Positions 1 through 9,963 of a DNA stretch of 64,000 nucleotides are shown piece after piece. Each line of letters opens with the position of its first letter. The stretch's first letter is position 1. Source of the DNA: Terribacillus halophilus (lineage in GTDB: Bacteria; Bacillota; Bacilli; Bacillales; Amphibacillaceae); the NCBI RefSeq assembly GCF_900162685.1, contig NZ_LT727828.1, forward strand, positions 1,508,799 through 1,572,798. Direction: 5' to 3'. Below the pieces are notes generated by a model. That model had not been told where the DNA came from, made no database searches, and saw only the letters and a list, made by a program, of their open reading frames with translations. Made by a program: the position numbers and the translations under genes.

Positions 1-1
1 C

Positions 2-163
2 AATTATCTCTTTCACGTTCAGATTTTGCTGCGGTATTTACTTACGATGGTAATTTGCTTCTTTGTTATTTACCTCTTTCATCGTTTTGTTCCGTTTGCG
101 GCATTGTTTTTTGGAAAATTACCGAGGCAGAGCCAGCAGATAAAGCGGGATAAAGCATCTTGA
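2..163 (+). CDS. C-terminal end of an unrecognised membrane protein (partial)
   Basis: An open frame enters from the left edge and stops with TGA at 161-163, giving 53 residues. The visible part has one strongly hydrophobic stretch (about residues 8-37, including LLTMVICFFVIYLF) followed by a basic, glutamine-rich tail ending KRDKAS, as expected for a membrane segment with a cytoplasmic end. I do not recognise the family. The B. subtilis neighbour upstream of yqxD is not an obvious match. The other plus-strand frame is also open to about 152 but looks less protein-like, so the call is tentative. Confidence 0.4.
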   Translation, partial: NYLFHVQILLRYLLTMVICFFVIYLFHRFVPFAALFFGKLPRQSQQIKRDKAS

Positions 164-333
164 TAATTAGTTAAAATGATGGCATTTTAAATTAGTTTGT
201 ATTATAATTGATTTTTGTGAAAAAATGTTGTTAGTATGATTTGAGTATAAATGGCAACGCTTGTGTTAAAAAGCTTTATAAAAATTTTACGAAAAAGGAA
301 GGATTCCGCAATTTATTGTAGAATTAGTGAGTC

Positions 334-804
334 ATGAAATTGCATAAGCCTTTTGTTTATGTGGATGCGGATAGCTGTCCCGTTAAGCAGGAGATTATCT
401 CCACATGTGCAGCCTATCACGTGCCCGTACGTTTTGTAACAACAATCAATCATTTGAGCGGTGAATCTGATGCCAATTGGATCGTACTCGATCCAATGGA
501 CCAGGCAGTGGATTGGTATATTTTAAACCGCGTTCGTCCTGGTGCGTGCGTTGTAACACAGGATCTTGCCTTAGCTACCTTGCTTACTGCTAAGGATGTA
601 ACAGTTATTACACCACGCGGAGAGCAGATTACAGATGCAGATGCAGACGAGATACTTTTGCGAAAGCATATGCGAATCCAAAACCAGCGGCAAGGCAAAC
701 GGATAAAAGGACCTTCCAAGCTTACAGCAGCAGATAAACAAAGATTTCTTGATTTTTTTTCGTCATATTGTCGAAAAATGCAGGAATTCGACGGGCGTTG
801 TTGA
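334..804 (+). CDS. yqxD: YqxD/YaiI family protein (DUF188)
   Basis: The 156-residue product begins close to the family signature VYVDADSCPVKQEI, an acidic loop typical of the YaiI/YqxD PIN-like domain, and continues with a second acidic patch (VVTQDLALATLL). The family is thought to be nuclease-like, but no reaction is established, so the role is unknown. It lies 24 bases ahead of dnaG and in front of sigA, the same order as in B. subtilis, and is probably the first gene of that operon. The ATG has only a weak upstream Shine-Dalgarno (GAATTAGTGAG). The length matches the family. Confidence 0.88.
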   Translation: MKLHKPFVYVDADSCPVKQEIISTCAAYHVPVRFVTTINHLSGESDANWIVLDPMDQAVDWYILNRVRPGACVVTQDLALATLLTAKDVTVITPRGEQITDADADEILLRKHMRIQNQRQGKRIKGPSKLTAADKQRFLDFFSSYCRKMQEFDGRC

Positions 805-827
805 ATTATATAAGTTGGTGATGTGAG

Positions 828-2651
828 ATGGCTGGTACGATACCAGAGGAGTTAGTGGAAACAGTCCGTAAATCGAATGATATTGTCGACATAGTTGGCG
901 AGCATGTTCAATTGAAAAAACAAGGCCGTAACTACTTTGGTTTGTGTCCTTTTCACGGGGAGAAATCCCCATCTTTTTCCGTTACGCAAGAAAAGCAGAT
1001 TTTCCATTGCTTTGGGTGCGGTAAAGGCGGGAATGTGTTCACTTTTCTAATGGAACTGCAAGGTCTGTCCTTCTCCCAAGCTGTTCAGCAGCTTGCACAA
1101 AGAAGCGGTACAGAAATTCCAGACTATGTAGCACAACAGCAGGATAGCGGGACATCTCGTGAAGAACAGACAGCCTTAGAGGCAAATGAATGGGTTGTAA
1201 AACTTTATCATAACTTGCTTCGCAATACAAAAGAAGGTAAGTCTGGCTATGAATACTTGCTCGGCCGAGGCCTAACAGAGGAAACAATTGATACGTTTAA
1301 GCTTGGCTTTGCTCCGAACAGCAGGGACTTCACGGTGAAATTTCTCGATGGAAAAGGGTACAAGCCGCAAGATTTGCTTCATACTGGTCTGTTTTCGACC
1401 GATAAAGAAGGGAAACCTCAAGATCGCTTTCGGGGGAGAGTTATTTTCCCGATTCGGAATCATCTTGGAAAAACAGTCGGATTCGGCGGACGTACTTTGG
1501 GAGATGGACAAGAACCAAAGTATCTGAATAGTGCAGAGAGCGATCTTTTCCAAAAAGGAAGAATGCTGTTCAATTTCGATTTGGCTAGGAGCGAAATTCG
1601 TAAAACTGGGCAGGTTGTTGTATTTGAAGGCTATAACGATGTGATTGCAGCTTATCAGGCTGATGTACGGAATGGCGTGGCAACACTCGGGACTTCTTTG
1701 ACCGAAACGCAGGCGCGGCTTTTGAAACGATACGCAGAGCAAGTTGTCATTTGCTACGACGGTGATAAGGCAGGATTTGAAGCGTCTTATCGAGCGCTGC
1801 AAATCCTGAAAAAGACAGGCAATCACGTGCGTGTCGCTATGCTGCGAGACGGGCTTGACCCTGATGATTATATTCGTGAGCATGGAGCAGAGAAATTTAA
1901 ACGCTCCATTATTGATGCCGGGCTGACAGCAACTTCTTTCATGATGCAATATTTGAAACAGGACTTCAACTTATCGGTAGAAGGAGATCGTCTCCAGTAT
2001 GTAGAAAAAGTGTTGGATGAGATTGCGCAGATTGAAAGCTCTGTAGAAAGGGAACACTATTTACGGGAGCTTTCTCATGCAATGGATCTATCCCTAGAGA
2101 CGCTTGCCTCTGATTTGGAGCCCAGGCTTCGAAAGCGTGCTGCCAAAAAGCAAGTGAGCAGTCCGGAGACGACTCCGGCAGCGAAGCAGAAATCGCGCCA
2201 TTTTGAAAAAAAAATACCATCTGCATTTCAAGCTGCAGAAAAACAGCTGTTAGCGCATATGCTTAGAACAGCGACAATTGCAGATAAGGTGCAAGAAGAA
2301 GTTGGTGCTTCTTTCATAACCGATCAGTTTCAAGTGATTGTCACGCATCTGTATGCTTTTTATGAAGAAGGCAATGAAGCGGATGTCAGTCAATTCGTTT
2401 CAACATTGGAAGATCCAGCCTTGCAGCAGCTGGTCATTCAGACAGCCATGCTGCCGGTGACAGAAGATGTAAGTGACCAGGAAATTAGTGATTATATTCG
2501 TACGATTAAGCGCGAACAGGTCAATAAAACGGATATTGGTCAATTGCTTGCCGAACAGCGGCAGGCAGAACAGGAGAATGATCCGATCCGAGCAGCACAG
2601 ATAGCCATGAAAATCATGGAAATACGTAGAACTTTAAAAAGTTCTCTGTAA
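828..2651 (+). CDS. dnaG: DNA primase DnaG
   Basis: This 607-residue primase makes the RNA primers for chromosome replication and works with the replicative helicase. The N-terminal CHC2 zinc ligands are visible as C40, H43, C61 and C64 (CPFH, CFGC). The Toprim catalytic core follows at about residues 265-345, with the acidic motifs FEGYNDV and YDGDKAG. A less conserved C-terminal helicase-binding region ends at a lysine- and serine-rich tail. Length is normal for Bacillaceae. It sits between yqxD and sigA in the classical macromolecular synthesis operon. Confidence 0.97.
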   Translation: MAGTIPEELVETVRKSNDIVDIVGEHVQLKKQGRNYFGLCPFHGEKSPSFSVTQEKQIFHCFGCGKGGNVFTFLMELQGLSFSQAVQQLAQRSGTEIPDYVAQQQDSGTSREEQTALEANEWVVKLYHNLLRNTKEGKSGYEYLLGRGLTEETIDTFKLGFAPNSRDFTVKFLDGKGYKPQDLLHTGLFSTDKEGKPQDRFRGRVIFPIRNHLGKTVGFGGRTLGDGQEPKYLNSAESDLFQKGRMLFNFDLARSEIRKTGQVVVFEGYNDVIAAYQADVRNGVATLGTSLTETQARLLKRYAEQVVICYDGDKAGFEASYRALQILKKTGNHVRVAMLRDGLDPDDYIREHGAEKFKRSIIDAGLTATSFMMQYLKQDFNLSVEGDRLQYVEKVLDEIAQIESSVEREHYLRELSHAMDLSLETLASDLEPRLRKRAAKKQVSSPETTPAAKQKSRHFEKKIPSAFQAAEKQLLAHMLRTATIADKVQEEVGASFITDQFQVIVTHLYAFYEEGNEADVSQFVSTLEDPALQQLVIQTAMLPVTEDVSDQEISDYIRTIKREQVNKTDIGQLLAEQRQAEQENDPIRAAQIAMKIMEIRRTLKSSL

Positions 2652-2690
2652 TAATAGATAGCTTTTGATGTTTTGGAAGGAGGAGGACTA

Positions 2691-3812
2691 ATGGCAGAGA
2701 ATAAGCCAGCAGGTTCTAAAGTGAATGAGACTGAAATGACATTGGAGCAAGCAAGAGATCTCCTTGTTGAAATGGGTAAGAAGCGCGGAGTTCTCGCTTA
2801 TGAAGAGGTAAGTGAGCGTTTGGCGAACTTCGAATTGGATTCCGATCAGATGGATGAAATCTACGAACACTTGAACGAACAAGGTGTAGAAGTGATCGGA
2901 GAATCTGACCAAGACCCTAATATGAAGCAAATAGCAAAAGAAGAAGAATTTGATCTAAACGATCTTAGTGTACCGCTAGGTATTAAGATCAACGATCCTG
3001 TTCGTATGTATTTGAAAGAGATCGGCCGAGTGGATCTTTTGTCAGCGAAAGAGGAGATTGCGCTTGCTGAACGAATTGAAGCCGGAGATGAGATGGCGAA
3101 ACGCCGTTTGGCGGAAGCAAACTTGCGACTAGTCGTCAGTATTGCAAAACGTTATGTTGGTCGCGGTATGCTATTCTTGGATTTAATCCAGGAAGGTAAC
3201 ATGGGGCTAATTAAAGCGGTAGAAAAATTCGATTATCGTAAAGGTTTTAAATTCAGTACGTATGCAACATGGTGGATTCGTCAGGCTATTACGCGTGCGA
3301 TTGCCGACCAAGCTCGTACAATTCGTATTCCTGTACACATGGTGGAGACAATCAACAAACTAATCCGCGTGCAGCGCCAGCTATTGCAAGATTTAGGGCG
3401 TGAACCTTCACCAGAAGAAATCGGTGAAGAAATGGAACTCACACCGGAAAAAGTAAGAGAAATCCTTAAAATTGCGCAAGAACCAGTTTCACTCGAAACG
3501 CCAATCGGTGAAGAAGACGATTCCCATCTTGGTGATTTCATTGAAGACCAAGAAGCAACTTCTCCTTCTGATCATGCAGCATACGAATTGCTGAAGGAAC
3601 AGCTGGAGGATGTACTGGATACGTTGACGGACCGGGAAGAGAACGTTCTTCGTCTTCGTTTCGGATTAGACGATGGCAGAACGAGAACACTGGAAGAAGT
3701 TGGCCGAGTGTTCGGCGTTACCAGAGAGCGTATTCGTCAGATCGAAGCGAAAGCACTTCGTAAGCTTCGTCATCCAAGCCGAAGCAAGCGGTTGAAAGAT
3801 TTCCTAGAATAA
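2691..3812 (+). CDS. sigA: Primary sigma factor SigA (RpoD)
   Basis: The housekeeping sigma factor has 373 residues. The start is taken at 2691 because GGAGGAGG lies just upstream of ATGGCAGAG; an in-frame ATG 18 bases earlier would bury that site. Regions in order: 1.1 at the N-terminus, 1.2/2.1 ([11 protein letters not shown]), region 2 with the -10 recognition helix ([17 protein letters not shown]), region 3, and region 4 with the -35 recognition helix-turn-helix ([19 protein letters not shown]). It follows dnaG by 39 bases and is followed by a terminator, so it closes the operon. Confidence 0.98.
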   Translation: MAENKPAGSKVNETEMTLEQARDLLVEMGKKRGVLAYEEVSERLANFELDSDQMDEIYEHLNEQGVEVIGESDQDPNMKQIAKEEEFDLNDLSVPLGIKINDPVRMYLKEIGRVDLLSAKEEIALAERIEAGDEMAKRRLAEANLRLVVSIAKRYVGRGMLFLDLIQEGNMGLIKAVEKFDYRKGFKFSTYATWWIRQAITRAIADQARTIRIPVHMVETINKLIRVQRQLLQDLGREPSPEEIGEEMELTPEKVREILKIAQEPVSLETPIGEEDDSHLGDFIEDQEATSPSDHAAYELLKEQLEDVLDTLTDREENVLRLRFGLDDGRTRTLEEVGRVFGVTRERIRQIEAKALRKLRHPSRSKRLKDFLE

Positions 3813-3821
3813 GAAGGCTGC

Positions 3822-3864
3822 GCTCAGCTGTTATGCGTTTAACCGCATATGGCTGGGCTTTCTT
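3822..3864 (+). terminator. Intrinsic terminator after sigA
   Basis: A GC-rich hairpin pairs GCTCAGC...ATGCG with CGCAT...GCTGGGC around a short TTTAAC loop, with some G-U pairs. It is followed by a broken T-run (TTTCTT). It begins 9 bases after the sigA stop codon. Confidence 0.7.
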
Positions 3865-3982
3865 ATTGCCTTGGATACATATATTTTACAGAATCTGATA
3901 GGTGATTGCAAATTACCGCGGGAAAAAGAATAAGAGGATATATTACAAAAAATACGTATATTTGACAAAGGAGTTGGACATA

Positions 3983-4693
3983 ATGAACGTTTTATCGTTG
4001 TCAGAGCGGCTTACAGCGGTGGCGGCGCATTTGCCGAAATCGGCGCATTTTGTCGATGTTGGCTCTGATCATGCTTACTTGCCTTGCTATGTGTGTTTGC
4101 AGGATCCATCCAGCCATGCAATTGCTGGTGAAATTAACGATGGACCTTACAAAAGCGCTGAAAAGCAAGTAAAGCTCCAGGGATTAACGGATCGGATTGA
4201 GGTGCGCAAAGGAGACGGACTTGCAGTCGTGCAGCCGAATGAAGTGAAGCAAGTTGTGATTGCCGGCATGGGCGGACCGCTTATTGCTTCTATATTGGAG
4301 CAAGGTAAGAATAAGCTTGGTCAAGTCGAACAGCTTATTGTACAGCCTAATATAGATGCCAGAGTTTTACGCAAGTGGTTCTTAGCGAATGGGTTCGTCT
4401 TGCAAACAGAACAGATTCTAGAAGAAGCTGGACATATTTACGAAGTGTTAGTGGCGGTACGTGAGGGTAAGGAACTGTATGATGAAAATGCAGCTATCCG
4501 TGACAAGCAGCTCTTATTTGGTCCGCAGCTGCTGCAAGAGAAAAATGCAGCTTTCCGAGCTAAATGGCAGGAATACAAACGAAAACTAGAGCGAAATGTT
4601 GCAAATATGCAGCGCGCCCAGCAAGTCGATGAAGAGAAGCTGGCATCTTTCAAAACAGAACTTCTATGGCTTGAGGAGGAATTGGATGACTGA
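3983..4693 (+). CDS. trmK: tRNA (adenine22-N1)-methyltransferase TrmK
   Basis: The product (236 residues) matches the TrmK/YqfN family, which methylates N1 of A22 in the D-loop of bacterial tRNAs using S-adenosylmethionine. The SAM-binding motif is FVDVGSDHAYLP near residue 25, and the catalytic-pocket motif IAGMGGPLI follows around residue 93. A coiled, charged C-terminal helix region (KREL/ERNVANMQRAQ) is typical. AAAGGAG eight bases before 3983 sets the start; the frame is open further upstream but without a site. It overlaps the next gene by 8 bases, so the two are translationally coupled. Confidence 0.93.
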   Translation: MNVLSLSERLTAVAAHLPKSAHFVDVGSDHAYLPCYVCLQDPSSHAIAGEINDGPYKSAEKQVKLQGLTDRIEVRKGDGLAVVQPNEVKQVVIAGMGGPLIASILEQGKNKLGQVEQLIVQPNIDARVLRKWFLANGFVLQTEQILEEAGHIYEVLVAVREGKELYDENAAIRDKQLLFGPQLLQEKNAAFRAKWQEYKRKLERNVANMQRAQQVDEEKLASFKTELLWLEEELDD

Positions 4694-5795
4694 TAAGCGA
4701 TTACGTATAGCGGATGTGGTGACGCATTTTGAAACTTGGTGTCAGCCATCGATGGCTTATAAATGGGATAACGTTGGTTTACAAGTTGGAGAGCTAAATC
4801 AAGAGGTGACGGGTGTATTAACGACACTTGATGTGACCGAAGCAGTAGTGGATGAATCAATCCAACTAGGCGCAAATTTTATTATTGCGCATCATCCGCT
4901 CTTATTTGCAGCGCCAAAGAAATTAGACACTACTACGCCAAAAGGGCGCGTGGTGAAGAAACTGATGCAGCATAACATCACTGTATATGCTGCGCACACG
5001 AATTTGGATATCGTAAAAGGCGGCGTCAATGATTTAATGGCAGAGGCATTAGATTTGAAAAATGTACGTGTTTTTCTTCCTGAAGGATATGACACGTACA
5101 AAAAGGTCGTCGTTTTTGTTCCTGCTACACATGAACAAGTTGTAAAAGATGCCCTGCATGCGAACGGTGCAGGGAACATTGGAAATTATGAGAAGGTAAG
5201 CTTCGTATCACAAGGGAATAGTTACTTCCAGCCCAATGCAGCCGCCCAGCCTTTTATCGGAGAAGCTGGCAAGTTGGAAAAGGTGGAAGAAGTACGCATT
5301 GAAGTGCTCGTGCCAAGTGAGCGTGTGAACCAAGCTATGAAAGCAATGATTGCTGCACATCCATATGAGGAAGTGGCGTATGATATATTTGCAGACGAGA
5401 AAAAAGGCAAACCATACGGGTTAGGGCGTGTCGGCGAACTGCCTGCACCCACAACACTGAAGGATTTGGCGGAACTTGTAAAACAGCGGTATGACGTCCC
5501 GCATGTACGCTTTGCAGGAGACGCATCGGCCACTGTTGAGACTGTTGCTATCCTTGGCGGCAGTGGCAGAGATTACGTTGATCAGGCGCTGCAGCAGGCT
5601 GATGTCTATATCACAGGGGATTTAACCTTCCATGAGACACAGGATGCTGTGGAAGCGGGCTTACAGCTCATCGATCCAGGGCACTATGCGGAACAGATTA
5701 TGAAGAAAAAGGTAGCTGATTATGTCCAGACTGCGTTTGGAGATGTAGCAGTACATGTCTCGGAAACAGATACGAACCCATTTCAGAGCATATAA
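4686..5795 (+). CDS. yqfO: YqfO, Nif3-like dinuclear metal protein with inserted PII-like domain
   Basis: This 369-residue protein belongs to the Nif3/DUF34 family, a toroidal di-metal-binding protein of uncertain function. Metal-binding signatures are visible: AHHPLLF and AHTNLDIVKGGVND in the N-terminal half, and FHETQDA plus DPGHYAEQ in the C-terminal half. The middle segment (about residues 130-235, with AAHPYEEVAYDI) is the PII/CutA-like insertion seen in Bacillus and Staphylococcus homologues. The start at 4686 follows GAGGAGG and overlaps the end of trmK. Confidence 0.92.
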   Translation: MTDKRLRIADVVTHFETWCQPSMAYKWDNVGLQVGELNQEVTGVLTTLDVTEAVVDESIQLGANFIIAHHPLLFAAPKKLDTTTPKGRVVKKLMQHNITVYAAHTNLDIVKGGVNDLMAEALDLKNVRVFLPEGYDTYKKVVVFVPATHEQVVKDALHANGAGNIGNYEKVSFVSQGNSYFQPNAAAQPFIGEAGKLEKVEEVRIEVLVPSERVNQAMKAMIAAHPYEEVAYDIFADEKKGKPYGLGRVGELPAPTTLKDLAELVKQRYDVPHVRFAGDASATVETVAILGGSGRDYVDQALQQADVYITGDLTFHETQDAVEAGLQLIDPGHYAEQIMKKKVADYVQTAFGDVAVHVSETDTNPFQSI

Positions 5796-5825
5796 AAAAA
5801 CGAGTCCAGCTGGACTCGTTTTTTT
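5794..5825. terminator. Bidirectional terminator between yqfO and ispH
   Basis: A perfect 20-base palindrome (ACGAGTCCAGCTGGACTCGT, 5800-5819) is flanked by seven A on the left and seven T on the right. It can therefore end transcripts of both converging genes. The stop codons of both genes touch the structure. Confidence 0.93.
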
Positions 5826-6771
5826 ATGCTTTTTTCACTTTTACTTTTGGAAGTATCTTTTTCGGGTCAACATTGAACTCCAATTTTACATCTTCCAAGC
5901 TAGCTGGATCAAATTTCTCAATAAAGTTAATAACTTCTTTCGTTACCGGAGTAGGAGTAGAGGCTCCTGCAGTGATGGCAACTGTTTCAACGCCTTCTAA
6001 CCATTCCAGTTTCAATTGGGAAAGGTCTTCAATACGATAGGCCTTTGTACCAGCAACTTCCTCTGAAACTTGGGCAAGGCGGTTGGAGTTATTGCTTCGC
6101 GGATCGCCGACCACCAAAGTAAGGTCTGCTTCTTTCGCTTGCTCAGCGACAGCTTCTTGGCGCACCTGCGTTGCCATACAGATCTCTTGTATCATCTCTG
6201 TTTGCGGGAATCGCTCTTTTACGAGCTGCATGACATCGTATACGTCCCATTGACTCATCGTTGTCTGATTCGTAACAATTAGCTTGTCTGCATTGAGTTC
6301 CAGTGCTTGTACGTCTTCTTCGGTTTGCACGAGGTGAACCTTGCCGGGTGCAACGCCTACAGCGCCTTCTGGCTCCGGGTGACCTTTTTTACCGATATAG
6401 ACAACTTCATATCCTTCAGCAACTCTTTCGCGAATAAGGTCATGCGTGCGTGTTACGTCCGGGCAAGTAGCATCCAGGACAGTCAAACCTTTTTCATGCG
6501 CGCGTTGTTTTACTTCTGGTGAAACACCATGAGCGGTAAATACAACCGTACCGCTTTCTATTTGTTCTAAAAGCTCCATGCGGTTCTGCCCATCGAGTGT
6601 GATGACACCTTCTGTTTCAAATGCATTGGTCACATGCGCATTGTGCACAATCATACCAAGAATGTAGATTGGACGGGGCAAATTCTCATCCCGCACGGCA
6701 TTCTGCGCAATTACCATGGCATCCACCACACCGTAGCAGTAACCTCGCGGCGCTATTTTTATTATGTTCAT
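5824..6771 (-). CDS. ispH: 4-hydroxy-3-methylbut-2-enyl diphosphate reductase IspH
   Basis: The 315-residue enzyme makes isopentenyl and dimethylallyl diphosphate in the last step of the MEP isoprenoid pathway. The three cysteines that hold its iron-sulfur cluster are visible in GYCYGVVDA near the N-terminus, LDATCPDVT in the middle and ICMATQVRQ near residue 195. The start at 6771 ([14 protein letters not shown]) is chosen because AGAAGGGGGA lies 10 bases upstream; the frame extends 10 codons further without a better site. The other late MEP gene, ispG, lies 3 kb away. Confidence 0.96.
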   Translation of the reverse strand: MNIIKIAPRGYCYGVVDAMVIAQNAVRDENLPRPIYILGMIVHNAHVTNAFETEGVITLDGQNRMELLEQIESGTVVFTAHGVSPEVKQRAHEKGLTVLDATCPDVTRTHDLIRERVAEGYEVVYIGKKGHPEPEGAVGVAPGKVHLVQTEEDVQALELNADKLIVTNQTTMSQWDVYDVMQLVKERFPQTEMIQEICMATQVRQEAVAEQAKEADLTLVVGDPRSNNSNRLAQVSEEVAGTKAYRIEDLSQLKLEWLEGVETVAITAGASTPTPVTKEVINFIEKFDPASLEDVKLEFNVDPKKILPKVKVKKA

Positions 6772-6946
6772 TCGCTGTGTTTCCCCCTTCTCCGTTTGCA
6801 CGGTTCATCTATTTCTGGGTCTACTCTATTATAAAGGCAATTAAAGAATATGACAAAGATTGTTTATTATCCGCATGGAATCGTGCAAAATATGACAAAG
6901 TCCTCTATAATGAAAGAAGTAAGAGAATGTCCAAAAGGAGTTACAC

Positions 6947-8263
6947 ATGAAAAATCATCATTTTAAACAATATGCGCTTCAGCCGATCATCAATGAAGCG
7001 ATTGATAAACTAGGCTTTACCAAACCGACTGCAATTCAGGAGAAAGTCATTCCTGCAGTTCTGCGTGGAGAAAGTGTTATCGGTCAGTCACATACTGGAT
7101 CAGGTAAAACACATTCTTATTTGATTCCTCTGTTCAGTAAACTGAAAGAAGAGGAGCAGAACGCTCAATTTGTTGTGACAGCACCAACACGTGAGTTAGC
7201 TATTCAGATTTATGAAGAAGCTCGTCATCTTATCAAACTTGCTGGGAAAGAAAACGATTGGCATACAAAGTTATTTATCGGCGGTACAGATAAGAAGCGA
7301 TCAATTGAGAAGCTGAAAACACAGCCTCAGATTATTATTGGTACACCAGGACGTATTTTAGATCTAATGGAAGAGCAGGCGCTTGACTTGTATCCTGCTA
7401 CCAGTTTTGTTGTAGATGAAGCAGACTTAATGCTGGATCTTGGTTTCATCAAGGAAGTGGATCAGATCTTGGCGCGGATGAATCAAGATGTTCAGCTGCT
7501 TGTTTTCTCAGCGACAATTCCAGAGCGTCTGCAGCCATTTTTGAAAAAATATCTGGAAAATCCGAAGCATTTTGAAATTGGCGGTCATCTTTCACCTGAA
7601 ACAATGGAACACCGCTTAATTCCAATGCGTCACCGCGATGAAGCAGAATTGATTATGAAAATCGCAGGTGTCATTCAGCCCTATATGGCGATTATCTTTG
7701 TAAATGGAAAGGATGCAGCCAACCGATTGGCTGCTGAATTGACGGACAAAGGACTGGAAGTCGGTCTTCTGCATGGCGGCTTGACGCCGCGTGAACGAAA
7801 ACGAGTGCTTCGTGATATTCAGGAACTTCGTTTCCAATACCTTGTTGCGACAGACTTAGCTGCACGCGGTATAGATATTAAAGGTGTCAGCCATGTTATC
7901 AACGCGCAGCTTCCAAAAGAGGAGCCATTCTATGTACACCGTGTCGGCAGAACGGCACGAGCTGGTTTGGAAGGAACAGCGATCAACCTTTATCATGACT
8001 ATGACTTGGAATTAATCCAGAAGCTTGATAAAAAGGGTCTTGAATTCACAAACTACGATATCAGCAATGGCGAATGGAAAGAACTGAAACCATGGAATGA
8101 GCGGGTTACGCGTAAGAAAACGGAATCCGACAACGAAAACCAAGCGTGGAAACAAGTTCGGAAACCGAAAAAAGTAAAACCGGGCTATAAACGAAAAATG
8201 AAGTATGAAAAAGATAAAATCAAGAAAAAGCTAGACCGAAAAGATCGTTTTAAGCGGAAGTAA
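6947..8263 (+). CDS. cshB: DEAD-box RNA helicase CshB
   Basis: This is a 438-residue ATP-dependent RNA helicase. Motifs in order: Q motif ([14 protein letters not shown]), Walker [24 protein letters not shown] ([10 protein letters not shown]), SATIP, and the C-terminal [10 protein letters not shown]. The last 60 residues are strongly basic ([17 protein letters not shown]), a likely RNA-binding tail. CshB is a cold-shock-linked helicase in B. subtilis. A good -10 (TATAAT, 6906-6911) lies upstream, with a poor -35. Nfo follows 13 bases downstream, so the two are co-transcribed. Confidence 0.95.
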   Translation: MKNHHFKQYALQPIINEAIDKLGFTKPTAIQEKVIPAVLRGESVIGQSHTGSGKTHSYLIPLFSKLKEEEQNAQFVVTAPTRELAIQIYEEARHLIKLAGKENDWHTKLFIGGTDKKRSIEKLKTQPQIIIGTPGRILDLMEEQALDLYPATSFVVDEADLMLDLGFIKEVDQILARMNQDVQLLVFSATIPERLQPFLKKYLENPKHFEIGGHLSPETMEHRLIPMRHRDEAELIMKIAGVIQPYMAIIFVNGKDAANRLAAELTDKGLEVGLLHGGLTPRERKRVLRDIQELRFQYLVATDLAARGIDIKGVSHVINAQLPKEEPFYVHRVGRTARAGLEGTAINLYHDYDLELIQKLDKKGLEFTNYDISNGEWKELKPWNERVTRKKTESDNENQAWKQVRKPKKVKPGYKRKMKYEKDKIKKKLDRKDRFKRK

Positions 8264-8276
8264 GGAGAAAGAAATT

Positions 8277-9164
8277 ATGATTATCGGATCACATGTAAGT
8301 ATGAGCGGCAAAAAAATGCTATTAGGATCAAGTGAAGAAGCGCATTCCTATGGCGCTAATGCCATGATGATTTATACTGGTGCGCCTCAGAACACGAGAA
8401 GAAAAGCTATTGAAGAGCTGAGTATTGAAGCAGGTCGTGCACACATGCAAGAGCACGGAATCACCGATATTGTGGTCCACGCCCCGTACATTATCAATAT
8501 TGGCAACTCCATTAAACCGGAGACATTTGAATTGGGTGTCAACTTCCTTCGCAGTGAAATTGAGCGGACAGAAGCAATTGGAGCTAAACAGATTGTGCTT
8601 CATCCTGGTGCTCACGTAGGGGAAGGTACAGCAGCCGGCATCCAGAAAATAATTGAAGGTTTGAATGAAGTGTTAGAGAAGGATCAACAAGTTCAGATTG
8701 CATTGGAAACAATGGCTGGTAAAGGATCTGAAGTTGGCTCCAACTTTGAAGAAATAGCGCGCATCATTGATGGTGTCAAACATAATGACAAGCTTTCCAT
8801 TTGCTTTGATACTTGCCATACACATGATGCAGGTTACGATATCGTGAACGATTTTGACGGTGTTCTAAATCAATTCGACAAAGTAATTGGTCTTGATCGA
8901 TTAAAGGTTCTCCATATTAATGATAGTAAAAATGAATGCGGAGCACGTAAAGATAGACATGAAAACATCGGCTTTGGTTACATCGGTTACGATGCGCTTC
9001 GATACGTCGTGCATCATGAGCAGCTGATGACCGTGCCGAAGATATTAGAAACACCATTTGTTGGAGAAGACAAGAAAAATAAGAAAGCGCCATATGCGCA
9101 TGAAATTGATATGCTTATGAACAACAGTTTTAACCCAAACTTAAAAGATCATATCATGGCGTAA
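8277..9164 (+). CDS. nfo: Deoxyribonuclease IV (AP endonuclease) Nfo
   Basis: The 295-residue protein is an endonuclease IV, which cuts DNA 5' to abasic sites in base excision repair. Zinc-binding and signature segments are visible: [37 protein letters not shown], and [20 protein letters not shown], which is the classical AP-endonuclease-2 signature. In B. subtilis the homologue YqfS is expressed in the forespore and protects spores. The position after cshB is conserved. RBS AAGGAGAAAG precedes the ATG. Confidence 0.96.
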   Translation: MIIGSHVSMSGKKMLLGSSEEAHSYGANAMMIYTGAPQNTRRKAIEELSIEAGRAHMQEHGITDIVVHAPYIINIGNSIKPETFELGVNFLRSEIERTEAIGAKQIVLHPGAHVGEGTAAGIQKIIEGLNEVLEKDQQVQIALETMAGKGSEVGSNFEEIARIIDGVKHNDKLSICFDTCHTHDAGYDIVNDFDGVLNQFDKVIGLDRLKVLHINDSKNECGARKDRHENIGFGYIGYDALRYVVHHEQLMTVPKILETPFVGEDKKNKKAPYAHEIDMLMNNSFNPNLKDHIMA

Positions 9165-9169
9165 GTAAT

Positions 9170-9205
9170 ACCCAGCTTGAGGTTTTTTCCTCACAGCTGG
9201 GTATT
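9170..9205 (+). terminator. Terminator after nfo, convergent with yqfT
   Basis: Arms TACCCAGCT..AGG and CCT..AGCTGGGTA pair around a T-rich loop and lie directly between the converging stops of nfo and yqfT. The T-tract is short (TTTATTTT), so strength is uncertain. Confidence 0.65.
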
Positions 9206-9209
9206 TATT

Positions 9210-9485
9210 TTATAATTTAATACCATGTTCCTTTGCCAGCTGCAGAAAAATTTGATGAGTCTTTTTTGCAGTTTCTCTATCCGTAATTTGTGCTAGTGCT
9301 TTGAGCATTTGCATACGGTCTGCTTCCTTGAATGGATCCAGTTTGTTCTGGCGTAAAAATTGTACAATTTGAGACGCCTGCAGCTGGGTAAGCTGTACTT
9401 GATAAGCTTGGCTTTGTTCCATGATTTCTTCAACGGACAAGTTGCGCAGCTTATTCAGAACAAGCTTGTGAACGATAAAATTCAT
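9210..9485 (-). CDS. yqfT: YqfT family protein (DUF2624)
   Basis: This small cytoplasmic protein of 91 residues is glutamine-rich and predicted to be all-helical (VEEIMEQSQAYQVQLTQLQASQ). It matches the DUF2624/YqfT family in sequence character and in its place next to nfo. Function is unknown. RBS GGAGG lies 9 bases before the ATG at 9485. Confidence 0.8.
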   Translation of the reverse strand: MNFIVHKLVLNKLRNLSVEEIMEQSQAYQVQLTQLQASQIVQFLRQNKLDPFKEADRMQMLKALAQITDRETAKKTHQIFLQLAKEHGIKL

Positions 9486-9602
9486 GTGAAACCTCCGCTC
9501 TTAGATGAAAATGGGCCATTGGATTCCTTTATCTACCTGGTTAGTTTATGTCCTGCGTACACAAACTAGAACTAACCTCACCCCAGATAAGGAGGATTTC
9601 AC

Positions 9603-9926
9603 ATGGACAAGGAAAAATTCGAGCAAGATATTCATTCCAAAGATGATGTTGAAACAGCAGCTGAACTATCTCCAGCTGAAAATAGTTACCAGCGTTCTGA
9701 GAAAGCTCAAGGAGACCAAACAACGGGTTCTGGAAAGATGTTTGGCTATATTGCCTTAATTTTATCTATCGCTTCTTTCTTTATTGCACCGATTCTTGTC
9801 GGGGCGGCAGGTATCGTTTTTGGTGTCTTAGCGAAGCGCAAAGGTGCCAATGCACTTGGTAATATAGCTTTAATCGTAAGCATAATAGCAATTGTTCTTT
9901 CTTTATTTACAGCGCCATATGTATAA
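9603..9926 (+). CDS. yqfX: YqfX-like small membrane protein
   Basis: The 107-residue product has a charged, glutamate-rich soluble N-terminus of about 45 residues and then two hydrophobic segments (GYIALILSIASFFIAPILVGAAG and ALIVSIIAIVLSLF) separated by KRKGAN. This is the DUF4190-like arrangement of B. subtilis YqfX, which lies at the same position before ispG. The function is unknown. A strong RBS (AAGGAGG) stands 8 bases upstream. Confidence 0.72.
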   Translation: MDKEKFEQDIHSKDDVETAAELSPAENSYQRSEKAQGDQTTGSGKMFGYIALILSIASFFIAPILVGAAGIVFGVLAKRKGANALGNIALIVSIIAIVLSLFTAPYV

Positions 9927-9963
9927 AAAAATCTGACTCCAATTCTGGAGTCAGATTTTTTTT
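9925..9963. terminator. Bidirectional terminator between yqfX and ispG
   Basis: A near-perfect hairpin ATCTGACTCCA / TGGAGTCAGAT has an ATTC loop, A7 on the left and T8 on the right. It serves both converging genes. Confidence 0.93.
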